Source: Liolophura sinensis
Lineage: Eukaryota > Mollusca > Polyplacophora > Chitonida > Chitonidae
Assembly: GCF_032854445.1 (NCBI RefSeq)
Contig: NC_088302.1
Span: 24,503,788 to 24,567,787, forward strand
Reading direction: 5' to 3'
DNA length: 64,000 nt
In this document: positions 13,061-25,700 of the stretch, one piece after another
How the letters are laid out: the number at the start of each line of letters is the position of its first letter
Numbering within the stretch: position 1 is the stretch's first letter
Translations under genes and position numbers: made by a program
Notes under the pieces: model-generated
Database searches by the model: none
Told to the model about the DNA's origin: nothing
What the model saw: only the letters and a program-made list of their open reading frames with translations

Positions 13061-13261
13061 CATGCAGTATGTTTGAAAATGCGTGTTGGCCCAGCCACAC
13101 CCAAAGTTATTTGAAAGTGGTACGGCCATCGGTCGACTATTCCAGCACAAAAGGCGAAGGTCCAGAGGCCGCCATTACATTAGTTCGAGTTTTAGTATAC
13201 ATTATTCGATCGTTCTGCCCCTATGTTATTGAATTATTATTAGTATGTTATTGAATTGGCC

Positions 13262-13312
13262 CTACGTTAATCACCAATGAAATAAATAAATAAATATGTA
13301 AATAAATAAATA
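13262..13312 (+). repeat. SINE family 1 tail fragment
   Basis: CACCAATGAAATAAATAAAT followed by more AAAT units. Only the 3' tail of a family 1 SINE is present. Confidence 0.55.
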
Positions 13313-13584
13313 CTTGTTAAAGCTTTGATCATAATGCCGGTTATCTAACAATAAATTACAATATGTAACACTTATTGATATTAAAAATAACGCATCTCAG
13401 GTCCAAGGCAATGTTTGACATGAAGTGTAAGGGAGACTATTTTGTTCTGTCAGGGGGTGACCTCCCCTTGAAGAGCTCGCGCTAAATGCTACCAGTATTC
13501 GTCCACGAGTGGAACGGAAGTACATCCACCAGGAGAACGGGCATCCATCAGGAGGACGGTGTAGAGCGCATGACAACACATAGG

Positions 13585-13592
13585 GCGCGAAA
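13585..13592 (-). promoter_or_regulatory. E2F-type site upstream of RRM1
   Basis: GCGCGAAA, the exact complement of TTTCGCGC, which fits the E2F consensus TTTSSCGC. It lies 118 bp before the RRM1 ATG. Ribonucleotide reductase genes are known E2F targets in animals; binding here is inferred. Confidence 0.6.
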
Positions 13593-13625
13593 TGCAACGT
13601 ACTAGGATTGTATTGTGACCATCAG

Positions 13626-13633
13626 TTTGGCGC
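13626..13633 (+). promoter_or_regulatory. E2F-type site upstream of RRM1
   Basis: TTTGGCGC, an exact E2F consensus match, 77 bp before the RRM1 ATG and about 33 bp after the preceding inverse E2F site. No TATA box is evident, so transcription probably starts between about 13600 and 13700 from a TATA-less promoter. Confidence 0.65.
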
Positions 13634-13709
13634 CTGTTTCAACCTGGTGAGGTTGTGTGTTCTCTGTCTCCGAGTCCTCGGTCGTGTGCCCCGAAATTAT
13701 CAGTCCAAG

Positions 13710-13728
13710 ATGTTTGTTCACAAACGAG
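13710..13728 (+). CDS. RRM1: RRM1 coding exon 1
   Basis: Nineteen nt encoding MFVHKR plus the first base of D7. The donor is G|GTAAGTG. This is the conserved short N terminus of eukaryotic R1, so the ATG at 13710 is the start. The exon is too short for ORF calling and was found by matching the missing N terminus. Confidence 0.92.
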
Positions 13729-16700
13729 GTAAGTGATTTGTAAGTGAAATCAAGAACAGACTTGGTGATTTTGTCGATTTGTTTAACGGTCCAGCATAAT
13801 GAACGTATCGTACTTCGTCCTTCGATTCCAACTTCAACCCTGCATGTGCGATGATCTTGCATTATTTCTGTTTTGTATTTGATTCTTTACAAAATGCTTA
13901 TTTATTGCAGATGGAAGGAAAGAAAGTGTCATGTTTGACAAGATCACTTCTAGGGTTCAAAAGCTTTGCTATGGTCTTAACCCGGATTTTGTCGACCCCG
14001 TAAGTATTCCCGGTTTTTTGTTCTGTGAAGATTGAAATCGCGGGAAACCAAGTCGTAAAGTGTTTTGTCTCGAGTAAAAATTTTCTCTTCCGATAATGAA
14101 AAACAGTGGTATCAACCAACCATTTGGGACATGTGTGTGTCATAAAAATTAACAAATCACAGTTCAATTAAATTAAACCGCGAGGTCTATAATTTTATAG
14201 TTTCGAATATTTACCTACTTTAATGTTTAATCGTTGAATTGAAAAGCCTGGTAGTTCCATTTCGCAAGACACTTTGAAACGCCTGCACTCGCCCATTTCA
14301 GGTGTACATTAAAAAGAATAGGTGAAATCCACAGAAATATTTCCTTATCTCATGTCAAAATAACTTTGTGCTGTCATGGCAAGTCGGTGTACTTAAATCT
14401 CAGAACCGTGAAAAAAATAGTCTTGCATGCCAACTAGTGATATTTCATGGATATCATGGATGTAGAATAGAAAGAACAATTTGCCGAGTCAGTCGATTCT
14501 AAGTGTTTGAGTCAAGGCTTGCAGATATCGTGTGCACATCTGCTTCGTTATCCATGTTTTCTGCCTGTGGCCTCACATACAATCCATCGTTGTCGTATGA
14601 CTGAAAAACTGTTAAGTATGACATTAAACCTGAAGCACTCATTTACGTACAATCCAGATTTTGGAAGAACCCAATGCGTCTCACGTGGACACCACTATAT
14701 TGAAAAGCAAAAGGTCAACACTTTATCAGGTTTTCTGCATATAACTAGTCTGAAATTGATTGAAACTTGGAGTGAGCGAAAAGACCCATCTCTTCTAGGC
14801 CACTCTGGAAATCTGTGTGTTGTCCCTGTTTTGGAGTGGATTTAACAGCAAACTTCGTGCCTACATTACGAATTAAGAATCAGACATTCTTGAAAACAGA
14901 CCTCAACATTCACCTTAATTGAACTATGGTTGTACAACCTATTGCGATCAGATGATAGAGAACCGGTAGCTTGACCTTTGTTTGGATTTTTTGGAGCAAT
15001 GTTCGTTGGAAAACGGTGCATGCCACAAGATTGCAGCTTCTCATTAGCAAAGGATTTGACGCTTAAAATACAAACTCTCCTGTGCCTGGCTTCTTGTACT
15101 GGATGTATGCATCATGGTTACTGTACTGCAAGGAACCGAGTGACAGAGGACACACAAAACTTCCTCACCCATTGGCGGAACTCTTGCGTGTTGCAGAGGC
15201 ACATTTGTCAAGTTTAAAACAACAACAACAGAAGATTGAAAGGGTAACGATGAAAATGGGTATCGACAAATAATGAATGCCCGATCAGGCAGGCTGCGCG
15301 AGCCTTTAACATACCCGCAGAGATTTTTGCCTGCATTCGGCATGTGGGCAGGCGTTAAGTTACACCACTGCTTTCTGGGTCAGTTTCTGCAAAATGTGTG
15401 TTTTGAGGACTCTAATTTTACAGCTTAGCACATCTCAAACTGAATTAAGGAAACAAGAGAAAGATTTGGAGCTTTCTCCTGGTGCCAGCAATGCTACAGA
15501 TGAGGGACGTAAATGCGCTTAAAAAATTAAATAATTTATTTCTAAAATTCAAGCAGAGCGTACTGAATACGCCTGAAGATTTGTATGTACGCCTAGGTTC
15601 CTGAAAGCTAGCATGCGTGCAAGATTTAAAGCAGACAGTCCTTTTAAAATAAAAAGTAAATCTCCACAGTGAACGGTGTGCTCGCTGTTCTCTGTCTTTG
15701 TGACATTCTTAAGTGTTTGCCGTGAAGATGTAGCAAAGGGTTAAGAATGCCCTTTTTGGTTAATATACTGCAAGTTCTGCTTCAATATTGCACAAAATTA
15801 TCCTAATATCGCTCTCAAATGTCTGATTTCAATTCCCCATGGATTGTCTCTATGTTAAAGTATCATCAAGGTTTCAGTTTCTGACATGCACCTATGATTT
15901 TGTGAACAGAGAAGCTAATGCACTGGAATAAAAATATGACGACGATGACAGCTGGTAACATATGCACACACTTTAGATTTATACGATATACTGCCAATAA
16001 TTAAAACACAAATTAATGAATTGTTGTCTTCTTTTGTACATTTGGATTTAGCCTATATCAACTACCTTTTTATCATGGTTTGACCCCCAAGAAGGCAGTT
16101 ATTTAAGAACTGTTTGACAGGTAAAAGAAGAGTTTACCTGTCCTATCTGGCAGGTTACCATAGAAAAAAAATGGTACTTCTATCAAAGTACAATGAATGT
16201 GAAATACAGTATAAAATTGGCAGTGAGTTATTGAAATAGGCCTAAAATCCACATGGGTTGTATTAATTAAATGTATTAACTGCATTCAAATTCATTCCTC
16301 TTGAGAAAAAGGGGAAGTAATAAGTTTATTCTAGAATGTTATGAATTTTGGGCAATTCCCATGTATATCTACTTGTATGGTATTAGGTAAGAGGGATTCA
16401 TCGGTACTACATGGATTCTTGTGGTAGCTAAACATCCCTCTGCTGCCTGGGATTCAAATGCGCATGTCATATCAGCATGTCTTTTACAGGGGAATGAGGC
16501 AGAGATTAATGTCTGGCTTTCGGTGGGAGCTCCGACTCGACTTGTCTAACTTGACGCCTACAGTCTATGTTGGGTAGCAGTGTTGTAACTTTAAATCCAC
16601 ACTCGGGCAAGATTTATATCTATGTTTGAATTTTATGAAAAATAAACATTGTTGAGACATTACTTGCCTTGAGAGAACCCCAGGTACTCGCCAGAATGGT

Positions 16701-19700
16701 TCATACTGTCGCAGTTGGCGAGAGGCGACGACTTATTTTTTCCCCACGAACTACAGAGGAAAGAATCTCTGTGTATGTAGGTCTTTTCTCCACCCCCTTC
16801 TACTCGCACATTCCAGGTGTATAACTCTGGACCCAAAGATACATTGTGCTTGGATTGTGTCTGACAGAAAATCATATTTGTATAGATATCAATCTGTGAT
16901 TATGTACCATATGGTTTTTGTTCATAGGCTGTGATAACATTGAAGGTCATCAGTGGTCTGTACAAAGGAGTGACCACAGTAGAGCTGGACAACCTAGCTG
17001 CTGAAACTGCAGCGACCATGACCACAAAACACCCGGACTATGCTGTGCTGGCTGCGCGAGTTGCGGTCTCGAACTTGCACAAGGAAACAAAGAAGTGTTT
17101 TAGCGGTGGGTTGTTGGATATTGTGCTCTGATTTCAGCATTGGTAGATTCTTCATAGTGTTGGGAACGAATGTTATCTACAGTATTCAGACTGTAGGCCT
17201 CACAAATCAGGTGATCCATGGCATGATATCATAACCTTGCATAGGTCTTCAGATACATTTTCGTCTAGGTATTCCAGTTGCTCTTAAACTCATGTTACAG
17301 TAGTGGAAGGTGTTCAGCCAATCTCAGTTCATACATTCACAGGGGCCTCCATGGCTCAGTGGGTTAACGCACTAGCGCAGCGTAATGACCCAGGGGTCTC
17401 TCACCAATGCGGTCGCTGTGAGTTCAAGTCCAGCTCATGCTGGCTTCCTCACCGGCTGTAAGTGGGAAGGTCTGCCAGCAACCTGTGGATGGTCGTGGGT
17501 TTCCCCCCGGGCTCTGCCCATTTTCCACCCACCATAATACTAACCGCCGTCGTATAAATGAAATATTCTCGAGCACGGCGTAAAACACCGATCAAATAAA
17601 TAAATATCATACATTCACATGACTGCTTCCATAGAGATTTAACTTAATGTACTTGGTTCACTTTGTAAATGGATTTTATTTGGGAAAGTTGTTGTGAGTG
17701 AATATTTATCGTGCATACATATGCTGTTCAAGTCCTACCGAACAAGTTACTCCATGTACCTGTAGTTATAATACTGTACATGATTTGTGATCCTCCTATT
17801 TGTTTCATCTTTAAAATATTGCCTTACTGTGCGGTACAAACTTTTTGATAAGTCATTTTACTTCTGAGTGATTTCAAGAGGCTCAACCATTGTTAACTGA
17901 CTTCCTGTAAATTTTAAAAAAAAAAAGTTGAGTTCCTCAAATTTAAGGCAGTAATAACACAACATAAAAGAAGCAGAACTTCAACCATTGTTAACTGACT
18001 TCCCGTAACTTTAAAAAAAAAGTTATGAGTTCCTCAAATTTAAGGCAGTAATAACACAAAGAAGCAGAACTGCTTAACATCTAGAGAGATCCGTTAAACA
18101 TGCATAGTTGAAGGATTCTGTGTGACTATGCATCTCTGGGAACAATTTCATATGCTGTCAATCAAGCTGTAAGGGACATGCTGGAATTTTAATTTACAGA
18201 TGTAATGACCGACCTTTTCAACTGGGTGAACCCTAAGACTGGCAAACACTCCCCCATGATATCTGAGGAAACCTACAAGATTATAATGGATAATGCTGAT
18301 GTAGGTGCATTTTGTCATTCATTATCATTTTGTCAACTGTCCCGCATACAAAGGTTATTTAAACAATGATGAAATGAATACAAAGTTTGTAGTGTAACAT
18401 GAAATAAACGTTTTCTTTTTCTCATTGCTGGTTGTCTTCTGGTTTATCTTAGTTTATTTTAAACCTTTCAGTTGAAATTGTGAAAAGTTATTTTTTGGAC
18501 TCTAGATGTTAACATAAAAAAATATTCTTTTTTACCTCTTTCAGAAACTGAACTCTGCCATTATCTATGACCGAGATTATAGCTACAATTATTTTGGCTT
18601 CAAGGTAAGTTAACATTTGAAAACTACTGTGCCAGCTTCATTACATATGAATTTTTCCATGTTTGGGTTCATGGGTCTTGGCCATGCATTCTGCTTCATT
18701 AATTTTGATATTGCTGTGTATGGAGGCTTTAAGCACATCAAGTGCAGGTGTCCTGAAATTCCGTCTCATGGTCAGGGGTAGCTATGGTAGTGTAACTTGA
18801 TTTTTTTTTTTAGTGCCTGCCATCAGTTCAGCCTGCACCTCAAATCAGCCTGCCCTCACTTGAAAGGGCCTGCCATCAGGGCAGGTAATAGCCTTAATCT
18901 ACCTGCCTACAGCCAATATTTGACAAAAGCTAAACATTACCTACTAAAATGCCTTCAATGGAATGGATGACACATTGAAGCACAAGCATAACATATATGA
19001 TATAAATTGATCGTTCTCCTGTCTTGGTCATACTAGTTCAATTAAATTAAATGCTGAGGTCTATAATTTTCAACAATTTTCTAATATTTACCTGCCTCAA
19101 CGTTTAATCGTTGAATTAAAAGGCCAGATAGGTCCATTCCACAGGGCACTTTGCCGAATGAAGTGGGTACTTAAATCCACTTTGAAATGGTTGCACGTGC
19201 CAATTTCTGGTGTGCATTAAAGAGAATAGGACCTTTATTACCACTGCTATGAGCTTGGGATTACAGTTGGCGTTAAGTTACACTACTGTCCTTTGTTTGC
19301 AGTAAGAAGCTCTTGGCGGCCTAATCATTGTTATCATTGCTTTCTGTTCTGTTTCTTTCAGACATTGGAGCGGTCCTATTTGTTAAAGATCAATGGAAAT
19401 GGTGAGTTCGGAATGTGGTGAGTCTGTAAGAGACTTGGTAGCCCGTGTCATCTCAGACGGTTTTGGTGTGAAGGATGGAATTTCTTCCACCAATAAACCG
19501 GACTGTAGTCATTCATATATTTAAGTGAAAAATACTTGAGTATGCCATTGGATACGACTCAGGTGAATAAATAAGTAAATAAAAAGGCACAAGTGAAATT
19601 TAAATCCATAAAGAAGTTATTAATATAATGAAAAATATAATGGTGTTTGAAATTAAAATTTTTACACCTGAAGAGAAAAAATAGTGGTTTCTGACTATGA

Positions 19701-22700
19701 TAGATGAGATGTTTGCTCATTCCAGTTGTCTTGGTTGTTACTGAGTAGCTAGTGTTTTTGAAGTGAAAATTTGACAGGTTGCTGTACTGATATGATTTCC
19801 TGTGTGTGTTTGTACAGTGACTGAGCGTCCACAACACATGCTGATGAGAGTCTCTGTTGGAATCCATGGCAATGACATTGATGGTGCAATTGAGGTTGGT
19901 TTGTTTTATCTCTTGAAATAATGGAATTTCTTTAGAGCCAGGGCGACGACTGTTGAAATCTAGCTCACTGTGCAAGTTTGATATTAGTCCAAAACACGTT
20001 GAGAATAAACTCTCCCCAGATTACTTCCTGTAACTCTGATTTTTGTGCCTACAAACTATTTGTTTTTGTAGTATTTCTGTGAACATCGAGCAAAGAAATG
20101 TGCCCCTCAAGTTGTTCATGAAAATGGTCACATGTTAACCAAACGGCATTGTAACTAGGGAAGAGAAAAACAATTTTTCAGTTGCTGTTTACATAATTGG
20201 GGCGGGGATGTAGATGTTTGCTTAATTTGTCCAAAATATTGTACATTATATAACTACGATCCAATGTAGCAAGCAGATTGAAAATAGGTGTATTTTGATT
20301 GTAGACATACAACTTGTTATCAGAGAAATGGTTTACACATGCCTCACCCACTTTGTTCAACGCTGGGACAAGCAGACCTCAGCTCTCCAGGTGAGTGGGT
20401 TATCTCCCTTTGCACAGCAAAACGGTGCGAGAATGCACTGTTTGTTGTGTACGTAAAAGAGAAGTGGTTGACTGAGTGTATACTTGTGGAGAATGCTGAG
20501 GAATTCAGACAGTATGGATCATTGCACGCAAAGTGGTGAAAAATTCAATTGGAAAATATTTTTGGATATTTTCTTACAACTAAAGAAATTAGGATTAAGT
20601 AAAGCTGACGGCTATGTTAAACATAGTTCATTCCAGGAAAAGTACAATAAAAGCTGTATGTGCCAGCCTGAAATAGTTCTTTGTTAGGGGTAGCCCAACT
20701 CCATCAAAAAATAGTGTAAGTCAGTACAAATTGTTTGTTTTATTCTGGCTAATGAAAAACAGATGAAATTTAAGGTTGAGAGAAAAATGTTTTCCAAAAA
20801 TATAACATCTACAGCCCAGTAAGTGTTGCCCTTGTTCAGTTGTTCAGAATCAGTTGCTATAATAACAACTGATATTGATTAATTTTGATATTAAATTAAT
20901 ATTGATATTAATAACTATATTGATTGTACAAAATTATAGATCTGTAAATAATAATTGAAATATTACACCTGGAGAATTGCTTACCATAAATGTTGAAGAA
21001 CGGGTTTACCAGCGGAGAGTGTGATTTATGGACAAATTAGTCATGGCTTCCTGTTGTCTTTGTTTTTTTTCTAGCTGCTTCCTGTTGACCATGTCTGATG
21101 ACAGTATTGAGGGAATCTATGACACACTGAAACAGTGCGCTCTGGTATCCAAGAGTGCTGGGGGTATTGGGCTCAATGTTCACAACATTCGCTCGAAGGG
21201 CAGCTATATCGCAGGGGTAAGAGCAGTTTCAGGATTGTTCATCCTGATTTGTGTGCATCATCGTTCCAGTCTCATCTGATGTTAAAAACTAAAGATTACA
21301 CAACATGTTATTGCTTATTAACAATCGGAAACTGTTGTCATGATGACAAGACTGTGACTAATGTTATAAAAAATTTTAAATCCCGCACTGACAGGTGTAA
21401 AACAAATTTATACAAATTTGAAACAGTGTGACAAGATCTAATTCTGACATCTGATCATACCTGTATATCTGTCCAACCAACCTGAGAGTTATGCATCTTT
21501 CACTATGTATAATAAAATGCTATCATTCTGTTTAGGAGTGTGATAATGCTGTGTAATAACTGTGGACTTCAGCACTTCAGACAGTGATGCCATATCTCAA
21601 ACTTCAGCTAGCAGACATTACCTTCTGCTTGTAACCGATGTTTTAGATGCAAAACAAAAGGCATTGCATTTGCTTAATTATTTTCCTTTCAGACTAATGG
21701 GAGCTCTAACGGCCTTCTTCCAATGTTGAGGGTGTACAACAACACTGCTCGTTATGTGGACCAGGGAGGGAATAAGGTAGGATTTTTGGTCTACATGCAA
21801 ATCTTCATTACCCTTCAGAGCTTATTTTAGGACCACGTGAAAATCTTTTGTATTGGTATGCATGCAGTATGTTGTGGGATAGAGTAATGAGACTTTTATA
21901 GCTGTCTGATTTTTCATATTATTTCATTTGAATTTTCATATTATAAAGGGACTTCAAACAAGTGGTCTTATTAAATCTCAAAGCTTTTCTTCAGGGTTGC
22001 TCTTGTGGACAAGATAGAAAGCATAGTTTACTCTAAAAACATGAAGTACCAAATACTTAAATCAGGGACCACTCACAAAACTTTTGTGGCATTTTGTTGT
22101 AACTTACAGCAAACTGTAAGTTGTGAGAAAGAAATAGACATAAAATAGCCTCCAAGATTTTATGAAGGCTTCTCCTAATCTTGAATATCAAATGCATGCA
22201 TGTAGTATTTGGTGAATATTCACAAAGAATTGGCTAAGACTACAACACAGCCGGGAATAAAGTATTTTGTGTTTGCCCCTTTCCGCAGAGGCCTGGAGCA
22301 TTTGCCATGTACCTGGAGCCATGGCATGCAGACATCTTTGATTTCCTGGACTGTAAGAAGAACACTGGGAAGGAGGAACAGCGAGCGAGGGACTTATTCT
22401 ACGCCCTGTGGATCCCAGATCTGTTCATGAAGAGGGTGGAAGAGAACAAAGAGTGGACCCTCATGTGCCCACACAGCTGCCCGGGGCTGGCTGACTGCTG
22501 GGGAGAGGAGTTTGAGAAACTCTATGAAAAGTAAGATCATCAGGTTGGGGGTATAAATACATGTAGGTGTGGAAACTGCTGGCTCTTATTTAGTGGGTAG
22601 TTATTTTTTTGTGTTTTTTTTGGTCTGAATTGTATTTTTCTGTTTGTGTTGCTCAGATATGAGAAGGAGGGTAAGGGCAAGAAAACGATCAAGGCACAGC

Positions 22701-25700
22701 AGTTGTGGTATGCCATTATTGAAGCCCAGACGGAGACGGGCACACCCTACATGCTGTTCAAGGATGCCTGTAACAGAAAGAGCAACCAGCAGAACCTGGG
22801 CACCATCAAGTGTAGTAACCTGTGTACAGAGATTGTGGAGTACAGCAGTCCCGATGAGGTGAGAAAGTTTTGAGGAGAAATGGACAAATTTGCAATGCAT
22901 GGGTCACTAACTGTGAATGGCCAGTGGTTAAAGATACTTGTAGGATGTCGAAAATTGTACTGATAGACCGTCTTATGGAGCTGAGTGGTTTACCTTTGTA
23001 TTCCTCAGATTTGAACCGTTCATTTTAGGTCTAGGATGAGTCTAAAGGTCTGCATCCATAATTGACAATAAAATCTGACCAGTGGAGTATTAAGATGTCA
23101 AAGTATAACCAAATTAAACTTGTTGTTGAGGAAATTCGATGGATAAGTTTAATAACATGCTTGTTCAAAGGATCAAGGTTTCCTTTCATAATTTTTTTCA
23201 AAGACTACTGTGCATCAGTGTAATTTACATCAGGAATGACAGATTCTGTGACTAAATGTGAAAAGAAAAAACTTGCTTATGACGTCCTGCTGTTATTTAA
23301 ATGCCAATGTGTGATAAGACTCATTCATATTTATTTTGAAATCTTCTCAAAAGTGGATGTAAAAGCCTCCAATGACTGCATGGTGAATATGACCAAGGGC
23401 TAAAGAGTAAATTGATTTGTAACAATCATTTGTCTTTCATCTTTCTTCAGGTGGCAGTATGTAACCTAGCTTCCATAGCACTCAACATGTTTGTGAAACC
23501 AGACAAAACCTATGACTTTGGGAAACTACAGCAGGTGACCAAAGTCATTGTGAGAAATCTCAACAAGATCATAGACATCAACTACTACCCAGTGCCTGAG
23601 GTAAACAAGCTTCTGATTAGATTCAGATTGCTCTCAATCTATAAATTCATAAAGTTTTTCACAAAAGTGAAGGGTTATTAATTGTAAAAAAAGTTTAAAA
23701 AATCGCATGGAATCCTGTTAAATCTACTAAAGTTTCGTGTGATTTTTCACCAACTTAAGTACAGCAGAAGGATTAGTGTTTTGAAAAAAATCCAGAACAT
23801 TGTAGGTGATTCACTGTTGACCTTTTAGTAAGGACAAGGTGTGTTGGTGAGACAGGGCAAACCTAAATGAAAAAAACCAGTGTAAATTTAAAGGGCCTGC
23901 TCTCATTAGTGTACATGTCGGAAGATTTCTGGAGTATTAAATTTACATATCCCGAGTTTCTTTTTCACAGCCAATCCAGAATACTGAGCCAATATTAAAA
24001 GCATGACTGACTGCTCTAATTTTCTCTTCCAGGCCAGAAGGTCTAACATGAGGCACAGGCCAATAGGTATTGGTGTGCAGGGCTTTGCTGATGCCCTTAT
24101 CCTCATGAGATATCCATTTGAGAGCGAAGAAGCTCAGGAATTAAACAGGCGCATCTTTGAAAACATTTACTTTGCTGCACTGGAGGCCAGCTGTGAACTG
24201 GCTGAGACGTTTGGACCTTATGAGACCTACCCCGGCAGTCCTGTTAGTAAGGGTGTAAGTATACAAACTGCTTTGGTAAAACTATTACTGACAACACGTC
24301 CCATCCCATTACTTTACATTTTTAAAGTGGTTTGAATACGTTTTTATATTTACTGTATCAAAAATGAAAAAAGTTTTAACGTATTCAAACTACATTTTAT
24401 TGCATGCAACATCATTCTAATTTCTTACTGGGACTTTTGTTGTAGATTTTGCAGCATGATATGTGGAGTGTGAAGGACACAGACCATGTGGACTGGAAGG
24501 GACTGCGGGCAAAGATAGCCAAGTAAGTCTAGTTTGACAAGCAGAGGGCTGTAGGATCTGTTACCAGATGGTAATCCAAGGGTGCTGACCGATCCACTAA
24601 GACAAATGCTCCCTTTTTGTTAGGACTTAACGTATGCTACCAGCCAAACAATTGTTTGTGTAATATTTGTAATATTTTATGCTAGAAAGTTATTATCTAT
24701 ATGGTTGTTGAGAAGAGATAAGTGAGAATAATATGTAAGTGGAAAGTTTGATGTGACTTTGTGGCAGAATTGCATGAAAATCACTATTTTGACAGAGATT
24801 AAAAACATCGCCGGTAACCAAGTTCCTAAAAAATTAATGAAGAAGCAAGTCTTTGATACTGATTTATTTTATAACCAAAGCCTGAGAGTCATAATTGGAA
24901 AGTGTGAGAGTTCATTTCACTCATCTGTTGCAGGCATGGTGTGAGGAACAGTTTGTTGTTAGCCCCAATGCCAACAGCGTCCACTGCTCAGATTTTAGGC
25001 AATAATGAATCCATTGAAGCTTACACCAGCAACATCTACACAAGGAGGGTGCTGTCAGGAGAGTTCCAGGTAAGGGAGATTACTGTGTTGTGCATTCTGT
25101 ATGTTCATGCAACATTTAACACTTGTACGGTGCTTGAGGACATTTTGGTGTTGTGACTTGACACAAAACTTCTTTAAAGCATGCATGTAGCTACAACCGT
25201 CTTACATGTGAAAAGCCTGTTCTCTGAATCCACTGGTTTTCACAGTTATCATGTATCACGTACCTATTGGCTTTTTGCTCTGTGATGTATAACTTTTGAA
25301 GTGTTTAATGTATCTTCAACCAAAATGTGTACATTTGACAGTTGCAGTAAAACTAATGATCAGATTAAAAACGATGGTCCTATCATTGAGTGTTTATACT
25401 CCACTTCCATTTGTCTTCTTGTAGGTTGTCAATCAGCATCTGCTCAAGGACCTCACAGAACTGGGCCTGTGGAATGATGATTTTAAGAACAAGCTGATAG
25501 CCCACGGAGGATCTGTACAGGTAAGCTGTAGGCTGTGCCTCAGAGATGGTATTGATCACTTTTGCTGACGTGAGTAACTTTGTGAGCTCGGGTTAATCCA
25601 GGCTGTGGAGGCTGATGGAAATGTCACCTGCCCATCAGCTGCCCGGTGGTAATATTTCTAAGTGGCAGATGAAAACTGACAACCAACTACCATGGGTAGT

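Noticed and set aside
22601-22900. 99-codon - strand ORF and the alternative + frame ORF at 22644-22862
   Set aside because: Both are shadows of RRM1 exon 12, whose frame is fixed by the N427/C429/E431 motif.
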